A stretch of DNA of 39,497 bases from Sphingomonadales bacterium (GCA_019455285.1 JACFMS010000025.1:1-39497); one strand, 5' to 3'; shown: positions 1 to 8,903, numbered from the stretch's first letter. Numbers and translations are program-made. Notes: a model not told the origin generated them from the sequence alone.

Positions 1-467
1 CAGTCGATGCCGCCCACCTGCTGGAAGTAGGTGAACTGCGTCACCTCCATGCCGTCGCACCACACTTCCCACCCCAAACCCCAGGCGCCCAAGGTCGGGC
101 TTTCCCAGTCATCCTCCACGAAGCGGATGTCGTGCTCCAGGGGGTCGATGCCGAGCGCGCGCAGGCTGTCGAGGTACATGTCCTGGATGTCGGCGGGCGA
201 CGGCTTTAAGATCACCTGAAACTGATAGTAGTGCTGCAAGCGGTTGGGATTTTCGCCATAGCGGCCGTCCTTGGGCCGGCGCGACGGCTGGACATAGGCC
301 GCCTGCCACGGCTTCGGCCCTAAGGCGCGCAAGGTGGTCGCCGGGTGGAAGGTGCCGGCCCCCACCTCCATGTCGTAGGGCTGGAGGAGGACGCAGCCTC
401 GCGCCGACCAGAACTGCTGCAAACGCAGGATCAGGTCTTGAAACGAAGGAGCCTTTGTCTTCGCCAT
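1..467 (-). CDS. glyQ: Glycyl-tRNA synthetase alpha subunit, N-terminal part (runs off window)
   Basis: This is the catalytic alpha subunit of the bacterial alpha2beta2 glycyl-tRNA synthetase, which charges tRNA-Gly in the cytoplasm. Only the first 155 residues are present; the gene continues past base 1. The translation begins [20 protein letters not shown] and contains the very conserved stretches [15 protein letters not shown] and [11 protein letters not shown]-like [20 protein letters not shown], followed by the [20 protein letters not shown] segment that is diagnostic of GlyQ. The ATG start is unambiguous from the family N-terminus. It lies about 70 bases downstream of an S49 peptidase gene on the same strand. 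The beta subunit gene (glyS) would be expected to follow outside the window. Confidence 0.96.
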   Translation of the reverse strand, partial: MAKTKAPSFQDLILRLQQFWSARGCVLLQPYDMEVGAGTFHPATTLRALGPKPWQAAYVQPSRRPKDGRYGENPNRLQHYYQFQVILKPSPADIQDMYLDSLRALGIDPLEHDIRFVEDDWESPTLGAWGLGWEVWCDGMEVTQFTYFQQVGGID

Positions 468-537
468 GCCGCCCTGCCCGATCTTGCTTTAAAGGGTTGG
501 AATTGGCCGCGAACCTACAGGCCGGACCCCCCAAAGG

Positions 538-1377
538 TCAAGCGCCGAACCGGCTCCATAAGGATCGAGTTTCCAGGCCGTCCAGAAGGTCGTCGGCGAG
601 CGACGCGCGGGTCAGCCCCAGCCGGCCTTTCAGCCACCCCCGCTCGGGCCAGAACACCTTGAAGCGCGTCTTGTCGCCGAACTTCGCCTTGATCACGGTT
701 TTCATGTCGCCAAGCCCGTCCACCAGGCCCAAATCCTTGGCCTCCTCGCCGATCCACATGTCGCCGGAAAACAGGCTCTCGTTCTCTGGGGCGATCTTGC
801 CGGCGCGGCGGCTGACCACCAGGTCGCAAAAGATGCGGTGCATGCGGCGCAATACCTCATCCAATCGCGCCACGTCCTCCGGCTTTTCCGGCGAGAACGG
901 ATCGAGCATCCCTTTGCGCGCCCCGGCGGTATGGAGCCGCCGCTCCACCCCCAGCTTCTCGATGGCGCGGTTAAGGCCGAAGCCGGCGGAAATGACGCCA
1001 ATGGAGCCGACGATGGAGGCCGGGTGGGCATAGACCTCATCGCCAGCCGCCAGGATCATGTAGCCGCCCGACGCCGCCACATCCTCGGCAAAGGTATAGA
1101 CCGGCACCTTCTTTTCGGCGCTGAGCGAGCGGATGCGGTCATGGATCATCGCTGACTGCACCGGCGAGCCGCCGGGCGAGTTGATGGTCACCGCCACCGC
1201 CTTGACGCCATGGAGACCAAAGGCCGCCTCCAGGCATCCCTCGATACGGGCCAAATCCACCGCCTTGCCCATACGCCCGCGGGCCATGATGGCGCCGTGG
1301 ATCGGCACCACGGCGACCACGGCCGGCGGGTTTTTGAAAAACTTGAAGGGCAGGAAGGACAGGCGGTTTCTGATCAT
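538..1377 (-). CDS. S49 family peptidase (SppA/SohB-like signal peptide peptidase)
   Basis: A 279-residue serine protease of the S49 family, which cleaves remnant signal peptides or membrane-protein fragments at the inner membrane. A short hydrophobic stretch near residues 17-32 may anchor it. The family core is clear: INSPGGSPVQS at 66-75, the nucleophile Ser103 in AASGGYMIL, SIVGSIGVI at 121-129 and the general-base Lys155 in ARKGMLDPF, matching the Ser/Lys dyad of short single-domain S49 enzymes. The length fits the short SppA type rather than the long tandem SppA. Its ATG overlaps the stop of the upstream methyltransferase gene as ATGA, so it is translationally coupled. Substrate cannot be told from sequence. 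Confidence 0.9.
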   Translation of the reverse strand: MIRNRLSFLPFKFFKNPPAVVAVVPIHGAIMARGRMGKAVDLARIEGCLEAAFGLHGVKAVAVTINSPGGSPVQSAMIHDRIRSLSAEKKVPVYTFAEDVAASGGYMILAAGDEVYAHPASIVGSIGVISAGFGLNRAIEKLGVERRLHTAGARKGMLDPFSPEKPEDVARLDEVLRRMHRIFCDLVVSRRAGKIAPENESLFSGDMWIGEEAKDLGLVDGLGDMKTVIKAKFGDKTRFKVFWPERGWLKGRLGLTRASLADDLLDGLETRSLWSRFGA

Positions 1378-2135
1378 GGGATTACCTTGGGGGCTACTTT
1401 ATGGGGAAACGGCGAACCGTGACGCAGGATGGCTTCGGCGGCGGGGGTAAAGGCCCCACCCTCGCCATGGAGCACGAGGCCGGGGGTCAGGGCAAGCGGG
1501 CCTTTGCCGCCCTTTCTCGCCAGCACGATCACCCGATTGGCCACCGCGCCGGCCTTGGGCCACAGAGGCATGATTTCGATGTCGCCAGCCTTGCCTGAGA
1601 GCCCTGCCAGCACGTCGGCCAAGCGGTCGGCGCGCTGAATGACGGCAAGCCGGCCCTTAGGCTTGAGGAACTTCAGGCACTGCGCCACCCAAGCCCGGGT
1701 ATCCAGCGTCGTTTCCATATGGGCCCGCGCCTTGGCCGTATCGGGCGGCGCCGTAGCGGCAGCGGGATCGTGATAGGGCGGGTTGCTCACCACCCAGTCA
1801 AAGGCGTTGTGCGGCAACTCGCGGGGAGCCTGGGCGAGATCGCCTTCCACCACCCGCACCCGATCGCCCAGGCCGTTCTTCTCGGCATTGGCGCTGGCCA
1901 GTTCCACCAGTGAAGGTTGCACCTCCAAGGCATCCACCATCACCCCTGGTAGCCGGTAAGCGACAAGGAGCGCCACCACGCCGCACCCGGTCCCCACATC
2001 CAGCACCCGTTCGCCGGGGCGGGCAGCCACGGCGGCGGCGAGAAACACGCTGTCGGAGCCGGCCCGCAAGCCCGCCTTGGGCTGGGCCAGCGTCAATCGG
2101 CCGCCCAGGAAATCATCCGCCGTCAGCGCCGTCAT
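1374..2135 (-). CDS. tRNA1(Val) (adenine37-N6)-methyltransferase family protein (TrmN6/YfiC-like)
   Basis: A 253-residue class I SAM-dependent methyltransferase. SAM-binding motif I is VLDVGTGCGVVALL and the catalytic N6-adenine motif is SNPPYHDP, the NPPY signature of adenine-N6 enzymes. The N-terminal segment DDFLGGRLTLAQPKAGLRAGSD resembles the YfiC/TrmN6 family, which modifies A37 of tRNA-Val. The reading frame is open further upstream, but the start at 2135 is chosen because it begins the family N-terminus and overlaps the upstream DUF2007 stop as ATGA. Its own stop overlaps the S49 peptidase start in the same way, giving a tightly coupled three-gene operon. An RNA versus protein substrate is inferred only from the family. 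Confidence 0.86.
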   Translation of the reverse strand: MTALTADDFLGGRLTLAQPKAGLRAGSDSVFLAAAVAARPGERVLDVGTGCGVVALLVAYRLPGVMVDALEVQPSLVELASANAEKNGLGDRVRVVEGDLAQAPRELPHNAFDWVVSNPPYHDPAAATAPPDTAKARAHMETTLDTRAWVAQCLKFLKPKGRLAVIQRADRLADVLAGLSGKAGDIEIMPLWPKAGAVANRVIVLARKGGKGPLALTPGLVLHGEGGAFTPAAEAILRHGSPFPHKVAPKVIP

Positions 2136-2380
2136 GCCCGCTCTTCCTTGGTCAACACATGGCCCAGTCCGATATCGCCAATGAGGCGGCGGGCGCGCTC
2201 GGCGTCGGCTTCCGCCACGCATAGCCGCTGCGGCAGGGCGCCGACGCTGCCCTCCAGCACGCTCATTTGACGATCAAGATGAAAGACCGCGATCCCTTCG
2301 CCCTCCAGGAGCGAGGTTAGGCGATGCAACAGGACCACATCGGTGCTTAAAACCAAAACTTCCACGTTCTCCTCGGCCAA
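2132..2380 (-). CDS. DUF2007 domain protein (putative signal-transducing protein)
   Basis: An 82-residue protein with the DUF2007 fold seen in many alphaproteobacteria. The pattern is a beta strand (VEVLVLSTDVVLLHRLTSLL), a short EGIAVFHLD strand and a C-terminal helix-strand (LCVAEADAERARRLI). The family has no established biochemical activity; it is sometimes annotated as a putative signal transducing protein related to PII-like small domains. It is the first gene of the DUF2007-methyltransferase-S49 peptidase operon and overlaps the next start by four bases. The 77-base gap to the divergent prenyl synthase gene should hold promoters for both directions. Confidence 0.8.
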   Translation of the reverse strand: MAEENVEVLVLSTDVVLLHRLTSLLEGEGIAVFHLDRQMSVLEGSVGALPQRLCVAEADAERARRLIGDIGLGHVLTKEERA

Positions 2381-2457
2381 AAAAACTAGAGCGGGCGCTG
2401 CCGGACCATGCTATGACCGGACTTCTATCCTGAAGGGGATAATGGAGAAATTCGGTC

Positions 2458-3480
2458 GTGGCCATCGTAGTACCGTTCGACGACGAGAAAAAGCGCGCCA
2501 GCGCCGACGCCTTCGCCATCCTGACCAAACTGGTCGAAACCGACTTGGCGCGGGTCAACGACTGCATCATTCACCGCATGGAAAGCCCGGTGGCGCTGAT
2601 CCCGCAACTGGCCGGGCATCTCATCGCCTCGGGCGGCAAGCGGCTGCGGCCGATGCTGACCCTGGCCGCCGCCAGGCTCTGCCAGTACGACGGCGACCGC
2701 CAGGTGCAACTGGCCGCCTGCGTCGAGTTCATCCATACCGCCACCCTGCTGCATGATGACGTGGTGGACGATTCGGACCTCCGCCGGGGGGTGGAGACCG
2801 CCAACGTCATCTGGGGTAACAAGGCGAGCGTCCTGGTGGGCGACTTCCTGTTCAGCCGCGCCTTCGAGCTGATGGTGGAGGACGGCTCGCTGAAAGTACT
2901 GAAAATTCTCTCCCGCGCCTCGTCAGTGATCGCCGAGGGCGAGGTCTTGCAACTGACCACCGCCAACGACACCGAGACCACCGAGGACCAGTATCTGGAG
3001 GTCATCAGCGCCAAGACGGCGGCCCTGTTCGCCGCCGCCTGCCGCATCGGCGCGGTGGTGGCCGAGCGGCCGACGGCGGAAGAAAAGGCCTTGGACAGCT
3101 ACGGCAAGAACCTCGGCATCGCCTTCCAGTTGGTGGACGACGTGCTCGACTATTCCGCCAAGCAGGCGACCTTGGGCAAATCGGTGGGCGACGATTTCCG
3201 CGACGGCAAGATCACGCTGCCCATCGTGTTGGCCTTCCGGCGCGGGACGGAGGACGAGCGCGCCTTCTGGCGGCGTACCCTGGAGGACATGACCCAGGAT
3301 GACGGCGACTTGGAGCGCGCCATCGGCCTTCTCACCCGCCACCGGGCGCTGGATGACACCTTGGACCGCGCCCGCTATTACGGCGGCATGGCCCGCGACG
3401 CTCTGGCGCTGTTCCCCGACAGCCCGACCAAACGGGCGCTCATCGGCATCGTCGATTTCTGTATTGAACGGGCCTATTGA
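2458..3480 (+). CDS. ispB: Long-chain all-trans polyprenyl diphosphate synthase (ubiquinone side chain)
   Basis: A 340-residue trans-isoprenyl diphosphate synthase that elongates allylic diphosphates with IPP to make the side chain of ubiquinone. Both aspartate-rich motifs are intact: the first, DDVVD, at 100-104 followed by DLRRG, and the second, DDVLD, at 227-231. SGGKRLRP at 58-65 is the conserved IPP-binding stretch. Ala95, the fifth residue before the first motif, is small, as expected for long-chain (octaprenyl or decaprenyl) products. The start is GTG at 2458 with GGAG at 2444-2447. It is divergent from the DUF2007 operon and upstream of tRNA-Pro. Exact chain length cannot be read; C50 is usual in alphaproteobacteria. 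Confidence 0.92.
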   Translation: MAIVVPFDDEKKRASADAFAILTKLVETDLARVNDCIIHRMESPVALIPQLAGHLIASGGKRLRPMLTLAAARLCQYDGDRQVQLAACVEFIHTATLLHDDVVDDSDLRRGVETANVIWGNKASVLVGDFLFSRAFELMVEDGSLKVLKILSRASSVIAEGEVLQLTTANDTETTEDQYLEVISAKTAALFAAACRIGAVVAERPTAEEKALDSYGKNLGIAFQLVDDVLDYSAKQATLGKSVGDDFRDGKITLPIVLAFRRGTEDERAFWRRTLEDMTQDDGDLERAIGLLTRHRALDDTLDRARYYGGMARDALALFPDSPTKRALIGIVDFCIERAY

Positions 3481-3535
3481 TGGGTCTATAAGGGCGAACG
3501 TTTTTGGCGGGCCCCTCCCGGGGCTTGTAGGCTGT

Positions 3536-3612
3536 CGGGGAGTAGCGCAGCCTGGTAGCGCACCTCGTTCGGGACGAGGGGGTCGCTGGTTCGAATCCAG
3601 TCTCCCCGACCA
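3536..3612 (+). tRNA. tRNA-Pro (anticodon CGG)
   Basis: A 77-base tRNA with encoded CCA. The 7-bp acceptor stem is CGGGGAG pairing with CTCCCCG, followed by discriminator A and CCA at 3610-3612. The anticodon arm is CCTCG-TTCGGGA-CGAGG, with anticodon CGG reading CCG proline codons. The T arm contains GGTTCGAATCC. It lies 55 bases after the prenyl synthase gene and converges with the acoC gene. I saw no second copy of its 3' end in the window that would mark an attachment site. Confidence 0.97.
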
Positions 3613-3641
3613 ACTATCAGGCGATGTCCTCGTGCATCACC

Positions 3642-4760
3642 CTAATCCTTCTCCGCCAGAAACGCCTCGATCAGCTTATTGACTTCGCCGGCTGCTTCCA
3701 TGTGGGCCATGTGGCCTGCATCCGGCAGAATATGCGCGGTTAACGGCAGCCCTATAATCTCGGGCAGCAGAATGACCTCATCCTTCGCCCCCCAGAGACC
3801 CAGGATTGGCGCTTTGATGGTATCCAGACGGTCGCGCAAGGCAACAAGCGCAACGGGATCAAGGGCCGCCTTGGCGATGGCGTGCAAAGCCTCTTCCACG
3901 CCATCGAGCCGCTTCATCTTGATCATGTCATCGAGCATGTCGCGGGTGATGAGCGATTTATCGGTGAACAACAGCTCGGCCACCGGCTGCAAGTCCTTGC
4001 GCCGCGCGGCGGCGAGATAGCCGTTCACATAATCCCTATTGACCGCGCTGCCGTAGCCCGCGCCGCAGATGGTGGCGACGGCGTTCACCAGCTCGGGGTA
4101 TTTAAGGGCAAGGTTAAGCGCAAGCGCGCCGCCTAAGGAATGGCCGGCGACATTGACCGGGCTGAGACCCAATGCGCGGATGGCAGCCGCCACCACCCCC
4201 GTCAAGCCGTCAAGGGAAGGATCGGCAACGGCCTTCGACGAGCCGCCATGACCGGGAAGATCAAACGCATAGACCGCCCGCTCCTTCGCCAGTTCCGCCT
4301 GATTAAAGAGCCAGTTGTTCAAATCGCCGCCAAAGCCATGGATCAGCACCAGCGGCACGCCGCCTTCGAAATCAGCGGGCGCGAGTTTCAAGTACTGGAT
4401 GGTCTGGCCATGAACATTGATCTTGTCCGGCAAGGGCGCTTCCGCTTCGGCCGCCTCGGCCGCGAACTTGTCCTTCATTTCCGCCACATAGGCGTCGAGA
4501 TCGGAATCCGATGCGCTCATATCGGCGATGACGCCGAGGAGCGCGCCCACTGGCAGCGTTTCATCAACATGCGCCACGATCCGCCGCAGCACGCCGCTTT
4601 CCGGCGCTTCCAGCACGTTGGCGATCTTACTGGATTCAATATCCGCCAAGTCTTCGCCCTTCGCCACCTTATCGCCCACAGTTTTATGCCAGGCGGTAAG
4701 CTTGCCTTCAGTCATGGCCAAGCCCCACTTAGGCACCCGCACAGGTACGATTGCAGACAT
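3642..4760 (-). CDS. acoC: Acetoin dehydrogenase E2, lipoyl domain fused to alpha/beta hydrolase (AcoC)
   Basis: A 372-residue E2 component of the acetoin dehydrogenase complex, which takes the acetyl group formed by AcoAB and transfers it to CoA. Residues 1-80 form a biotinyl/lipoyl domain with the lipoyl-lysine candidate K45 in ESSKIAN. Residues about 110-372 are an alpha/beta hydrolase: [10 protein letters not shown] near 141, nucleophile S208 in GHSLGG, an Asp in WGAKDEV and His in DAGHMAHME. This lipoyl-hydrolase architecture, instead of the usual HxxxDG acyltransferase domain, is characteristic of AcoC. It is the last gene of acoABC, 5 bases after acoB, and converges with tRNA-Pro. No terminator is obvious after it. 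Confidence 0.93.
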   Translation of the reverse strand: MSAIVPVRVPKWGLAMTEGKLTAWHKTVGDKVAKGEDLADIESSKIANVLEAPESGVLRRIVAHVDETLPVGALLGVIADMSASDSDLDAYVAEMKDKFAAEAAEAEAPLPDKINVHGQTIQYLKLAPADFEGGVPLVLIHGFGGDLNNWLFNQAELAKERAVYAFDLPGHGGSSKAVADPSLDGLTGVVAAAIRALGLSPVNVAGHSLGGALALNLALKYPELVNAVATICGAGYGSAVNRDYVNGYLAAARRKDLQPVAELLFTDKSLITRDMLDDMIKMKRLDGVEEALHAIAKAALDPVALVALRDRLDTIKAPILGLWGAKDEVILLPEIIGLPLTAHILPDAGHMAHMEAAGEVNKLIEAFLAEKD

Positions 4761-4765
4761 CGAAC

Positions 4766-5779
4766 TTAACCTTTATAAGCCATGACCTTGCGCACCGCCG
4801 CTTCGATCTTCGCCGGCGAGGGGATATATAAATCCTCCAGCGGCGGCGCGAACGGCACCGGCGTATGCGGGCAGGTGACCTGGGCAATCGGCGCCTTGAG
4901 CGCGCCGAAGGCATGCTCCACTACCAAGCCGGCGATATCCCGGGCGATGGAGCAGCGCGGCGGGCTTTCATCCACAATGACCAGACGGCCCGTATCTTCC
5001 ACCGCTTCGATGATGGTGTCTTCATCGAGGGGCGAGGTGGTGCGCGGATCGATCACCCGCACGCTAATTTTTTCCTTGGTCAGCTTATCGGCAACCTCAT
5101 TGGCGAAATGCGCCATGCGGCCGAAGGCGACGATAGCCACGTCATCGCCGTCGCGGGTGATCTCCGCCTCGCCGAAGGGAATGGTGTAAGCATCGTCCGG
5201 CACGTCCGCCGTGGTGTCGTAGAGAAGCTTGTGCTCGCAAAAGATCACCGGGTCATCGTCGCGGATGGCCTGCGTCAGCAATCCCTTGGCGTCGTACGCA
5301 TTGGACGGGATCACCACTTTGAGCCCCGGCACATGGGTAAAGATCGGATAGAGCGTTTGCGAATGCTGGGCGGCGGCGCGAAAGCCCGCGCCGATGGTGG
5401 TGCGGATGACCAGCGGCGTCTTGGCCTTGCCGCCGAACATATAGCGAAACTTGGCCGCCTGGTTATATATCTGATCGAAACACACGCCAAAGAAATCGAC
5501 GAACATCAATTCCGCCACCGGCCGCAAGCCATTGACCGCGGCCCCCGCCGCCGCGCCCATGATGGCGGATTCGGTGATCGGCGTGTCGATGACGCGACTT
5601 GCGCCGAATTCGCCGATCAATCCCTTGGTAACGCCCAAGGGTCCGCCGTAAGCATCGATCTGGCCGCTGCCGCCTTGGCCGCCGGCCACGTCCTCGCCCA
5701 TGACGATGACGCGCGGATCGCGGCGCATTTCTTGAAACAAGGTTTCATTGATCGCTTGTCGGAAGGTTTTTTTGGCCAT
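4766..5779 (-). CDS. acoB: Acetoin dehydrogenase E1 beta subunit (AcoB)
   Basis: A 337-residue transketolase-like beta subunit that, with AcoA, forms the TPP-dependent E1 cleaving acetoin to acetaldehyde plus an acetyl group carried to AcoC. Recognisable E1beta features are the N-terminal QAINETLFQEMRRDPRVIVMGEDVAGG, the DTPITESAIMGAAAGAAVNG stretch, MFVDFFGVCFDQIYNQAAK, and the C-terminal transketolase domain with VIDPRTTSPLDEDTI. The C-terminal motif differs from the bkd E1beta encoded at 38296-39309, so these are two separate complexes. It sits between acoA (13-base gap) and acoC (5-base gap). Assignment to acetoin rather than pyruvate rests mainly on the AcoC neighbour. Confidence 0.92.
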   Translation of the reverse strand: MAKKTFRQAINETLFQEMRRDPRVIVMGEDVAGGQGGSGQIDAYGGPLGVTKGLIGEFGASRVIDTPITESAIMGAAAGAAVNGLRPVAELMFVDFFGVCFDQIYNQAAKFRYMFGGKAKTPLVIRTTIGAGFRAAAQHSQTLYPIFTHVPGLKVVIPSNAYDAKGLLTQAIRDDDPVIFCEHKLLYDTTADVPDDAYTIPFGEAEITRDGDDVAIVAFGRMAHFANEVADKLTKEKISVRVIDPRTTSPLDEDTIIEAVEDTGRLVIVDESPPRCSIARDIAGLVVEHAFGALKAPIAQVTCPHTPVPFAPPLEDLYIPSPAKIEAAVRKVMAYKG

Positions 5780-5792
5780 GGTTGTTGCTCCG

Positions 5793-6764
5793 TCAGGCGT
5801 ACTTCACATAAACGTCGGTTGTAAGGTCAGCCGCGCCGGGAAATTCTGCTGCTTTCGCTTTCGCCACCGCGCGATCGATGAGGGTGGCGACGTCCCGATC
5901 GATGGCGTCGAGCTGCGCCGCTTCAAGGAGTTTCGTCTCGGTCACCCGCTGGCGGAATTTTTTCAGGCAGTCCAGGTTCTCGCGCAACCCAGGCACCTCA
6001 TCCGCCGCGCGATAGAGCTGCGGGTCGCCCTCGAAGTGACCATAATAGCGAGTGATGCGCATTTCGATGGCGCTGGGGCCGCCGCCGGCGCGCGCCCGCT
6101 CCACCGCCTCGCGGGATGCCTCATGGACGGCGAAAAAATCCGAGCCGTCCACCGTCACCCCCGGCATGCCGAAGGCGGCGGCGCGCTGGGCGATATCTTT
6201 CGCGCCCACGGCGTAGGACACTCCGGTGCCCTCGCCGTAGCCGTTGTTCTCGATGACGAAAATCACCGGCAGTTGCAGCACCACCGCCATGTTCATGGCC
6301 TCGAACGTGGTGCCCTGATTGGACGCGCCGTCGCCGGCAAACGACACCGCCACCTTCCCCGTCTTCAAGGTCTTGGCCGCCAGCGCCGCGCCCACCGCCA
6401 ACGGCGGGTTGCCGCCGACGATGCCATTGGCGCCCAGCATGCCCTTGGCGAGATCGGCGATATGCATGGAACCGCCCTTGCCGCCGCACAAGCCGCCCTT
6501 CTTGCCGTAAATCTCCAGCATCATGGCTTCCACGTCGCAGCCCTTGGCGATGCAATGGCCATGGCCGCGGTGGGTCGAGCCGATCATGTCCTCGTCGGTT
6601 AAATTCATGCACATGCCCACCGCGCACGCCTCCTGCCCGGCGTAGAGGTGCACGAAGCCGGGGATGCCGCCCAACGCAAATTCGTCGTGGAGGCGGTCCT
6701 CGAAGGCGCGGATGGTGCGCATCCGGCGGTAGGAGTCTAATAAATCTTCGCGGCTTAATTGCAC
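5793..6764 (-). CDS. acoA: Acetoin dehydrogenase E1 alpha subunit (AcoA)
   Basis: A 323-residue TPP-binding alpha subunit of acetoin dehydrogenase E1. The TPP motif runs from GDG at about 144 to NN at about 174 (GDGASNQGTTFEA ... VIENN). GFVHLYAGQEACAVG and HRGHGHCIAKG are typical E1alpha segments. I choose the GTG at 6764 because GGGAGG lies 7 bases upstream (6772-6777) and the family N-terminus is LSREDLLDSYRRMRTIR. An ATG at 6812 would add 16 residues but has no ribosome site. First gene of acoABC; no acoR regulator, acoX or acoL is next to it, and I found no clear sigma-54 promoter upstream. Confidence 0.92.
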   Translation of the reverse strand: MQLSREDLLDSYRRMRTIRAFEDRLHDEFALGGIPGFVHLYAGQEACAVGMCMNLTDEDMIGSTHRGHGHCIAKGCDVEAMMLEIYGKKGGLCGGKGGSMHIADLAKGMLGANGIVGGNPPLAVGAALAAKTLKTGKVAVSFAGDGASNQGTTFEAMNMAVVLQLPVIFVIENNGYGEGTGVSYAVGAKDIAQRAAAFGMPGVTVDGSDFFAVHEASREAVERARAGGGPSAIEMRITRYYGHFEGDPQLYRAADEVPGLRENLDCLKKFRQRVTETKLLEAAQLDAIDRDVATLIDRAVAKAKAAEFPGAADLTTDVYVKYA

Positions 6765-6909
6765 GGAAACGCCTCCCTTAAGCAATGAATAGTTCAGGGC
6801 AAAAAAACTCATACCACCGCCATCACCTTAGCAGCGGCACACGCCCTGGAATATAGCGCAAAACGATAGGTCGTCGGCGGAGAGCTGTAACCGACGGAAT
6901 CTACTCAAA

Positions 6910-6942
6910 AAGGGCTTGCGCCGCGGCCAGGAGGTCGCGGCG
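6910..6942 (-). terminator. Weak candidate terminator after the barrel-protein operon
   Basis: On the minus strand a 7-bp GC stem (6936-6942 with 6919-6925, 10-base loop) is followed after a short spacer by a run of five T. The distance from stem to T-run (about 8 bases) is long for an intrinsic terminator, so this is tentative. It lies 26 bases past the stop of the last barrel-protein gene and before the acoA leader. The surrounding gap, 6765-6967, holds no other feature I can support. Confidence 0.3.
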
Positions 6943-6967
6943 ATTCGCCTCAGATTCTGGTGCGGCC

Positions 6968-7618
6968 CTATTCGAGGAACAGGCGGATTTCGAGCTTGCC
7001 GAACATCACGCCATCGACCGTAAAGCCGGTCAGGCGGTCAATTTCGACAAAGCTGCCCTTGATATTGGCGAATTCGCCGCTGCCGCCGACGATCCGGCCG
7101 CGGCCGCTGGGCAGCGGCCCCACGGTGGTGGTTACTGTCCAGTCGCCCACCCAGTCCTTGCCCGATTTCATGGTGGGCTCGACGATATTGGGCCCCAGCC
7201 CGCCGGAGTGTTCGATTTGGTGCAGGAAGATCATGCCCCGACCCGGAATGGATAGCGTCCACGCCGTATCCCAGGAAATTTCCGCCGCTGCCGGATCGCC
7301 GGGGAAAATTTCCAGCTCTGAGGCGAAGCCGACGACATTGCCGTTCTCGTCCGCCAGTTTCATGATCAGCGCCAGGGTGTTGTTGAGCGCCGGTTCGGTA
7401 AAAAGGGCAATGCCCTCCGGCCCGGTGCGCAGCGGCATTTTGCCGCCGGTGGTCAACGCCACGCCATGATCGGGCAGAATGCCGAAGAACGACAGCACCT
7501 TCTCGCCCGGCGCAGGCTGGCTGTAGGCCGGTATATTATTAGCCTGGGCCATTGCGCTGATCGGCATGGCAAGCGCCATCAGCCCCACGGCGATAGTCCA
7601 AGATTTCGCTGTCTTCAT
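6968..7618 (-). CDS. Secreted allene-oxide-cyclase/dirigent-like barrel protein (paralog 1)
   Basis: A 216-residue protein with a clear signal peptide (MKTAKSWTIAVGLMALAMP, cleavage likely after AMA near residue 24). The body looks like a small beta-barrel: alternating strands ending in IVGGSGEFANIKGSFVEI, which matches the GxGxFxxxxG turn typical of allene-oxide-cyclase-like and dirigent-like barrels. Such barrels bind hydrophobic ligands; no enzyme activity can be claimed. The start at 7618 has AAGGAG just upstream; the frame is open for 79 more codons but those overlap the preceding gene. Last of three tandem paralogs that follow a TonB-dependent receptor gene. Function is unknown; family assignment is by pattern and moderate. 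Confidence 0.75.
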   Translation of the reverse strand: MKTAKSWTIAVGLMALAMPISAMAQANNIPAYSQPAPGEKVLSFFGILPDHGVALTTGGKMPLRTGPEGIALFTEPALNNTLALIMKLADENGNVVGFASELEIFPGDPAAAEISWDTAWTLSIPGRGMIFLHQIEHSGGLGPNIVEPTMKSGKDWVGDWTVTTTVGPLPSGRGRIVGGSGEFANIKGSFVEIDRLTGFTVDGVMFGKLEIRLFLE

Positions 7619-7634
7619 CTCGCTCTCCTTGCAG

Positions 7635-8336
7635 TTATTCGTCAAAAACAACGCGCAATTCCATGGTGCCGGCAAGCTGTTTGCCGGGCGAGAAATCCCG
7701 TAATTCGGCAAATTCGATGAAATGGCCGCGCTTACCGGCAAACTCGCCCGTGCCGCCGATGACTTGTCCGTAGCCATCCGGGCGCGGTCCCAGGGTATTG
7801 AGGTTTTTCCAGCTTCCCTGCCACGACTTGTTGAATAGTAAGCCAGGCAACACAAATCTTTTGAACAGGGTCCAGTTATCTTCCACCTGATAGAGAAACA
7901 GCACGCCGCGTCCCGGCGCGATCACGGTCCAGGTGGTGTGGGTCATGACCTTGCCCTTGATCAGGCGGCTCCCCTCATGACCGGATTCCAATTCGGTGGC
8001 GATGGCGACGATGTTGCCGTCGTCGTCCCGCATCTTGTTGATGAGCGCCAGGCCATCCTTGACGTTGGGTTCGCTGAGCACGCGGTCGGTTGCCGGCATC
8101 ATGGGAAAGATCGCCGGCGAGCCGGAGGTGACGAGCGATATCACGTCGCCGTCCCTTTGGTCGGAGAGCGTATAGCGGAAAATCTCCGGCGCTTTGGCGC
8201 TGGCTTCAAAGGCCGGCAATATCCGCTCCGTTCTGGCGGCATGGGGAAACGGGAAGTAGTAGAGCCCCGTCGCCAGCAAGGCCGCGCCCAGAATGCCCCC
8301 GCCCAGAAACAGGAGCGTGTTCTTCAGGAAGGTCAT
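7635..8336 (-). CDS. Membrane-anchored barrel-like protein (paralog 2)
   Basis: A 233-residue paralog of the two neighbouring proteins. The N-terminus carries a hydrophobic helix (LLFLGGGILGAALLATGLYY, about residues 8-27), which could be an uncleaved anchor or a signal peptide, so the barrel domain should face the periplasm. Shared motifs include APGRGVLFLYQVE (compare IPGRGMIFLHQIE in paralog 1), LGPRPDGYGQVIGGTGEFAGKRGHFIEF and a C-terminal MELRVVFDE. Its ATG overlaps the stop of paralog 3 (ATGA), and it ends 16 bases before paralog 1, so the three are co-transcribed. The conserved GGTGEFA turn suggests the same ligand-binding barrel. Ligand unknown. Confidence 0.75.
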   Translation of the reverse strand: MTFLKNTLLFLGGGILGAALLATGLYYFPFPHAARTERILPAFEASAKAPEIFRYTLSDQRDGDVISLVTSGSPAIFPMMPATDRVLSEPNVKDGLALINKMRDDDGNIVAIATELESGHEGSRLIKGKVMTHTTWTVIAPGRGVLFLYQVEDNWTLFKRFVLPGLLFNKSWQGSWKNLNTLGPRPDGYGQVIGGTGEFAGKRGHFIEFAELRDFSPGKQLAGTMELRVVFDE

Positions 8337-8881
8337 TCCATTCTCCCTTCACTGGTCAGGACAAGCCTATACCCGCCATTTTCCGAGGTCTCCGTCATCC
8401 GGCCTCGGAAAGCGGCGAATTCATCGGTGCCGCCGACGACTTCGCTGCATTGATCCGGGGCGCTTGGCGCGCAATGAGCGGCCAATGTGCCGCGCAGGGT
8501 CAAGACCAACGTCCAGGAGATGTCTCGGGCGGCGGGATCATCGCCAATGGCGACATATCTGGCGCCAACGCCGATGACAGTGCCTTGCGCATTCCGCACT
8601 TTCATCGTCACCACTTCGCTGCCGCTCAAGGCGGGCTCTTTTATTTGCTGGATGGCCTGTGGAAAGAGCCGCATTGCGCCGCTTCCGTCATGGGTAACCG
8701 CCAGAATATCCTCAGCGCCAACATGGAATGTCTCGACGCTGCGGCCGCTGTCATCGACCTGCACCAGGGGAGCGGCCCCAGGCGGATCCACCATCGGCAT
8801 GGAGAGCATTGCCGCCATGGCCGCTGCTCCCACTACACCGCCCAGCAAGACATACCCGCTCCGGGGACAACTCTTCGCCAT
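8333..8881 (-). CDS. Membrane-anchored barrel-like protein, shorter (paralog 3)
   Basis: A 182-residue divergent member of the same trio. An N-terminal hydrophobic segment (YVLLGGVVGAAAMAAMLSMP) is likely an anchor or signal. Shared features are ISWTLVLTLRGTLAAH, aligning with the ISWDTAWTLSIPGRG region of paralog 1, and VVGGTDEFAAFRGRMTET, the GGTxEFA turn. It has a pair of cysteines (HCAPSAPDQCSE) immediately before that turn which the other two lack, possibly a disulfide in the periplasm. The start at 8881 has AGGA about 9 bases upstream; an upstream in-frame ATG at 8965 would overlap the receptor gene heavily. The stop overlaps the paralog 2 start by four bases. Confidence 0.7.
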   Translation of the reverse strand: MAKSCPRSGYVLLGGVVGAAAMAAMLSMPMVDPPGAAPLVQVDDSGRSVETFHVGAEDILAVTHDGSGAMRLFPQAIQQIKEPALSGSEVVTMKVRNAQGTVIGVGARYVAIGDDPAARDISWTLVLTLRGTLAAHCAPSAPDQCSEVVGGTDEFAAFRGRMTETSENGGYRLVLTSEGRME

Positions 8882-8903
8882 TTGATCAGTCCTGATTTGA
8901 GCG

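Noticed and set aside
3536-3612. tRNA-Pro as an integration site for the neighbouring aco operon
   Set aside because: No integrase gene and no repeat of the tRNA 3' end was seen in the window; acoABC looks like an ordinary operon.
4865-5824. A 319-codon open frame on the plus strand opposite acoB
   Set aside because: Antisense to a conserved E1beta gene and without domain features.
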